Below are positions 60,884 to 64,000 of a stretch of DNA of 64,000 bases, one piece after another. The stretch is from NCBI RefSeq assembly GCF_001905005.1, contig NZ_LWKZ01000023.1, positions 310,001 through 374,000 of the forward strand. Reading direction: 5' to 3'. The notes under the pieces were generated by a model. It saw nothing but the letters and a program-made list of their open reading frames with translations. It was not told the DNA's origin and did not search any database. Positions within the stretch are counted from its first letter, which is position 1. Every line of letters begins with the position of its first letter. This DNA comes from Streptomyces sp. CB02923 (GTDB lineage Bacteria > Actinomycetota > Actinomycetes > Streptomycetales > Streptomycetaceae). The position numbers and the translations under genes were made by a program.

Positions 60884-61417
60884 ATGCCGGAACAGGCGGC
60901 CGACGAGTTCTGGAAGAACCTCCGGCCCATCGAGAACTCCTTCAAACCGGACGCCCTGCCCGAGGTCCACATCCCGGGCGCGGCCACCGACGACGACCGC
61001 TACTACGCCCCCTTCACCGAGACCGTGGGCTCGCGCCCCCTGTGGATCAACGTCAAGGACAACTCCTGGTCCGACATCCTGCGCGCCGACGAAGCGGGCC
61101 TGGTCAACCGGCACTACCACCCGCACGAGGTGTTCGCCTACACCATTTCGGGCAAGTGGGGCTACCTGGAGCGGCCCTGGACCGCGACCGCCGGTGACTT
61201 CGTGTACGAGGCACCGGGCGAGGGCCACACCCTGGTCGCGTACGAGAGCGACGAGCCGATGAAGACGCTGTTCATCGTGAAGGGACCGCTCATCTGGCTG
61301 GACGAGCACGGCGAGCCCACCGGCTACTTCGACGTCCACGACTACATCGCGATGTGCCGCGCCCACTACGAGCGGGTCGGCATCGGCGCCGCCTACGTGG
61401 ACGGGCTGTTCCGCTGA
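60884..61417 (+). CDS. Cupin dioxygenase, 2,4'-dihydroxyacetophenone dioxygenase family
   Basis: The 177-residue cupin has the metal-site words NRHYHPHEVFAY (His-x-His) and GEGHTLVAYE, and the family run FWKNLRPIENSFKPDALPEV. 2,4'-dihydroxyacetophenone dioxygenases cleave the C-C bond between carbonyl and hydroxymethyl carbons. Many relatives are of unproven substrate. It is followed after 179 bases by an AraC regulator on the same strand. AGCGGAG is near the start. Confidence 0.85.
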   Translation: MPEQAADEFWKNLRPIENSFKPDALPEVHIPGAATDDDRYYAPFTETVGSRPLWINVKDNSWSDILRADEAGLVNRHYHPHEVFAYTISGKWGYLERPWTATAGDFVYEAPGEGHTLVAYESDEPMKTLFIVKGPLIWLDEHGEPTGYFDVHDYIAMCRAHYERVGIGAAYVDGLFR

Positions 61418-61523
61418 GCGGGCGCGGCCGGCCCGTACCCGCGTCCGGAGCCGTGTCCGGCGCTGCGTCCGGAGCCGTGCCCGGGGACGGCCTCCCGGAG
61501 TAGGCTGCGCCTCCCGGCAGGGC

Positions 61524-61558
61524 GGCCCGGCCGAAGGGCGAGTCCGTCCGGCCGGGCC
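61524..61558 (+). terminator. 9-bp hairpin in the leader of the AraC gene
   Basis: GGCCCGGCC (61524-61532) pairs perfectly with GGCCGGGCC (61550-61558) across 17 bases. It could terminate the cupin transcript or fold in the following gene's leader. Confidence 0.45.
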
Positions 61559-61596
61559 AACGGCAGCGGACGCACGCGCACGGCAAGGAGGCGGAA

Positions 61597-62649
61597 TTGC
61601 CCGGACACCCCGCCCCCGGACCACACCCCGCCCCCGGACACCCCGCCCCCGGCTACTCCCGCATGTCGACCCGGTCCGTCGACCCGGCTGACCGCGTGGA
61701 CCTGTGGGAGGACTACAACCGGCAGGCCCTGGTCGGCCTGCGCTGCTCCCCGTACTCCGAGGACGGCCTGCTGGCCACGCAGACCAACACCGGGCTCGGC
61801 AGTCTGCGGCTCGCCGACATCGCGGGCAACGAGCACGTCATCGAACGCAGCCCGCAGACGTGCCGGACGTCCCCCAAGGACTCGGTCTTCGCGACGCTGC
61901 TGGTCTCCGGCCAGGCGGTGTTCCTGCACAGCGGCGGCTGCTTCACCCTCGGCGCCGGCGATCTGGTCCTGTACGACACCCGCCGCTCGTACCTCCTCGG
62001 ATTCCCCACCGCGATGCGCCAGCTGCTGGTGGACATCCCCCGCGCGGTGTTCGCCGAGCGGTGCCTGCCCGGCGGGGTGCCCGCGCCGCTGGTCTTCAGC
62101 CGCGGCACGACGGCCGAGGCGCCGCTCCTGAGCCGCCTCGAAGCCGTCCTGTCCGGCCGGTTCGTCCGGTCCGGCCGGCCGGACCCCGGCGACGCCGCGG
62201 CGGCCGAGCGCACCGTACTGGACCTGGTGCACTGCCTGGCCGTACGCCGCGGTCCGGACGGCGCGGACCGCGGCGTACGGCTGCTGCTCGCCGAGGAACA
62301 CATCGACCGGCACCTGTCCGACCCCCGGCTGTGCGCCGCCCACGTGGCGGACGCGCTCGGCATCTCCACACGCCAGCTGAGCCGCGACTTCCGGCAGGCC
62401 GGGCTGAGCCCGTCCCGCCACATCCTGGAACGCCGTCTGGCGCGGGCCCGGCAGCAGCTGGCCGACCCCGCGTCCGCCTGGCTGACGGTCGCGGACATCG
62501 CCCACCGCTGGGGCTTCGCCAGCCAGCCGCACTTCACCCGGGTCTTCCGCGAACACTTCGGCCGGACACCGGGCGAGGTCCGACCTGCCCGCCCTGCCCG
62601 CCGCGCCCGGGGCGACGGGCAGGAAGAAGCCCTCCGCGCGGACAGCTGA
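61597..62649 (+). CDS. AraC-family transcriptional regulator
   Basis: AAGGAGG six bases upstream supports the TTG start at 61597 (350 residues). The first 20 residues are a Pro/His/Gly repeat (PGHPAPGPHPAPGHPAPG) encoded by tandem GC-rich DNA. An AraC-binding-like domain (about 30-200) follows, then a C-terminal helix-turn-helix pair at about 235-330 (AAHVADALGISTRQLSRDF and VADIAHRWGFASQPHFTRVF, then FGRTPGEVRPA). It may control the cupin dioxygenase or itself; no operator was recognised. Confidence 0.9.
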   Translation: MPGHPAPGPHPAPGHPAPGYSRMSTRSVDPADRVDLWEDYNRQALVGLRCSPYSEDGLLATQTNTGLGSLRLADIAGNEHVIERSPQTCRTSPKDSVFATLLVSGQAVFLHSGGCFTLGAGDLVLYDTRRSYLLGFPTAMRQLLVDIPRAVFAERCLPGGVPAPLVFSRGTTAEAPLLSRLEAVLSGRFVRSGRPDPGDAAAAERTVLDLVHCLAVRRGPDGADRGVRLLLAEEHIDRHLSDPRLCAAHVADALGISTRQLSRDFRQAGLSPSRHILERRLARARQQLADPASAWLTVADIAHRWGFASQPHFTRVFREHFGRTPGEVRPARPARRARGDGQEEALRADS

Positions 62650-62684
62650 CCGCGCGGAGGGCGCCGGGCCGGGAGCGGCCGGGG

Positions 62685-64000
62685 TCAGTCCTCGGACAGG
62701 GGGACGCTGAAGACGGCGCGGCCGTTCAGCTCGGGGCGGGGGCGTACGTACTTGCGGTACGGGGATTCGTTGGAGACCCAGAGCTGCTCGGTGGCGGGCC
62801 AGTACGAGAGGTTCTCGGCGGCCGCCGGGATACGGCTCCACACGCGCACCGGACCGCCGGAGTCACCCCGGTACAGACAGTAGGGCTCGCCGAACACCCG
62901 GCGGGCGTCCGGGCACATCGCGGTGAAGTAGAACCGTTCGTCCTGCTGGACGACGCCCTGCGGACCGGCCAGCGGGACGCGGTACCCGGCAGCGGCCCGC
63001 ACCAGGCCGCGGTCGTCGCTGCGCAGGAGGTGGGACGTCGGGCTCAGCGGCCACCGCACCACGCGGGAACTCGGCGAGCTGGTCTCGACGGTGACCAGCG
63101 ACGGCGCGAACGCCGACCCGTGGTCGATGGAGGCGCCGCTGAAGCACGGCGTCTCGCCCGGCCTGCTCCCGCACCCGTTGCGGCCGGTGAAGGTGTACTG
63201 GCCGACCTGCGGCAGCGCGGCCGACTGCCAGTTGGCGCTCACCGCGCCGCGGCGCGTCCCCACCCGCTCCGAGGACGTGGTGGTGGCCCACAGGTGCCGT
63301 ACGTCGAACACGCGCAGCCGCTCGCTGCTGTACAGGAACAGGTAGGGGCCGTACCAGGAGAGGGTGTCGCCGTGCCCCTTCAGGGCGGTGAACCCGCCGC
63401 CCCTGCCCTGCGGGGCGACGAGCAGGGCACTGCGGTACCGGGGGCGTCCGCGGTCGGTGACGTCCGTGAAGGACACCTTCATGTAGTGGTCGACCTGTTT
63501 GGCGCCGCGCCAGGGGCGGTTGTTGCCGCTGCGCGGGGCGCTGGGGTGGGCGTAGCTGGACGCCCAGCTCGCGGCGACGATGCTGCGCCCCTGCCAGTGG
63601 CCCGAGCGCGGCTCGGCCTCACCGGATCCGGTCAGCCCCTGCGGAACGTAGTCCCAGCCCAGGTCGTCCGACGACCCGCGCTGCCAGCAGAACCCGTCCG
63701 CGCCGCGCAGCGGCACCTTGGTCGGGCAGCCCGACAGGTGCACCGCCGCGCGGGAGCGGGTGTTCAGCCAGGACGTGAGGGCCACCGGGCGCAGCTGGCG
63801 GTGGCGCCGTTCGAGGGCGAGGACGCGCCCGCGGTCGGAGCCGTCGTAACGGAGCTGGAAGCCCTGGTGGCCGATGGGGGTGATGACCCCCTTGGACCTG
63901 CCGCCGGGCATGGCACCCTGTGGGAGCTGCTCGTGGCGGAAGGCCCGCTGCTCACCCTCGTGGGAGTAGCGCGAGGAGTCCGCGGCGGCCGGCGGCGGCT
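62685..64000 (-). CDS. Uncharacterised protein, 5' end beyond the window
   Basis: The minus-strand frame stays open to base 64000, so the N-terminus (and any signal peptide) is missing. At least 438 residues are visible; an internal ATG at 63911 is probably not the true start. The protein is Arg/Ser/Trp/Tyr-rich with regular beta-strand words (GRSIVAASWASSYAHPS, LSWYGPYLFLYSSERLRVFD) and Cys pairs (CFSGA, CPDARRVFGEPYC), like a secreted beta-propeller protein. YRGDSGGPVRVWSR resembles a trypsin GDSGGP motif, but no matching His/Asp context is seen. Function is unknown. Confidence 0.75.
   Translation of the reverse strand, partial: PPPAAADSSRYSHEGEQRAFRHEQLPQGAMPGGRSKGVITPIGHQGFQLRYDGSDRGRVLALERRHRQLRPVALTSWLNTRSRAAVHLSGCPTKVPLRGADGFCWQRGSSDDLGWDYVPQGLTGSGEAEPRSGHWQGRSIVAASWASSYAHPSAPRSGNNRPWRGAKQVDHYMKVSFTDVTDRGRPRYRSALLVAPQGRGGGFTALKGHGDTLSWYGPYLFLYSSERLRVFDVRHLWATTTSSERVGTRRGAVSANWQSAALPQVGQYTFTGRNGCGSRPGETPCFSGASIDHGSAFAPSLVTVETSSPSSRVVRWPLSPTSHLLRSDDRGLVRAAAGYRVPLAGPQGVVQQDERFYFTAMCPDARRVFGEPYCLYRGDSGGPVRVWSRIPAAAENLSYWPATEQLWVSNESPYRKYVRPRPELNGRAVFSVPLSED

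Noticed and set aside
62868..62910. Trypsin-like protease call from a GDSGGP word
   Set aside because: The motif lies near the C-terminus without the expected His and Asp segments before it, and the protein otherwise looks like repeated beta strands.
1..64000. tRNA, rRNA, insertion sequences, integrase or attachment sites
   Set aside because: None could be recognised by eye anywhere in the window; a dedicated RNA-gene and IS search would be decisive.

Overview
The window is very GC-rich on both strands (about 73% by eye). It has dense genes, GTG/TTG starts, many 4-base stop/start overlaps, DmdR/IdeR-type iron control, a SigB/F/G-type sigma factor, DUF5133, ANTAR-GAF and giant LuxR regulators, and an assembly-line natural product locus. 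All of this points to a Streptomyces-type actinomycete chromosome, probably an accessory or arm region. I see no rRNA, tRNA, CRISPR array, transposase or integrase.

Layout. 1-7518: two very large uncharacterised proteins in tandem, closed by a strong hairpin. 7758-12084: a stress sigma factor, a His-rich secreted peptide, a ScbR-like TetR receptor, an AraC regulator, and an MFS exporter with an iron box at its promoter. 12092-21703 (all minus strand): two carbohydrate ABC importers without ATPase genes. One is led by a tandem-GNAT protein; the other looks like a polyol importer, ends in a zinc alcohol dehydrogenase and sits beside a DeoR repressor. 21938-26564: a protein that reads as a HigB toxin split by a coiled coil and fused to HigA, an erythromycin esterase-like enzyme, an SDR, and three small proteins including DUF5133 and one 52-residue gene.

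26811-45242: an AcoR-like activator without GAFTGA, an EamA exporter, a LysR regulator and the natural product locus. The first megasynthase is C-A-T-C-A*-T: its first A domain has a hydroxyphenylglycine-like pocket and its second has lost core motifs. The second is KS-AT*-T-C-T-E: its AT is decayed and its C-T-E module has no A domain. A KAS III-like enzyme is translationally coupled to the end, and a PGM1-like ATP-grasp peptide ligase faces the locus. There is no thioesterase. I regard this as the strongest candidate for an undescribed system.

45287-51502: ANTAR-GAF, TetR, serine beta-lactamase-like and LuxR (LAL) genes. 51697-56962: a plus-strand run of a CYTH-like protein, a CHAT protease fused to a WD40 propeller, and a coupled 154-residue unknown, followed by small membrane proteins (CD225, DUF2752, PAP2-like). 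The first three resemble a caspase-like conflict or signalling module. 56986-64000: mannose-6-phosphate isomerase, CsbD with a SigB-type promoter, a VOC protein, a secreted aerolysin-like candidate behind an AT-rich leader, an SRPBCC-like protein, a cupin dioxygenase, an AraC regulator and a protein running off the right edge.
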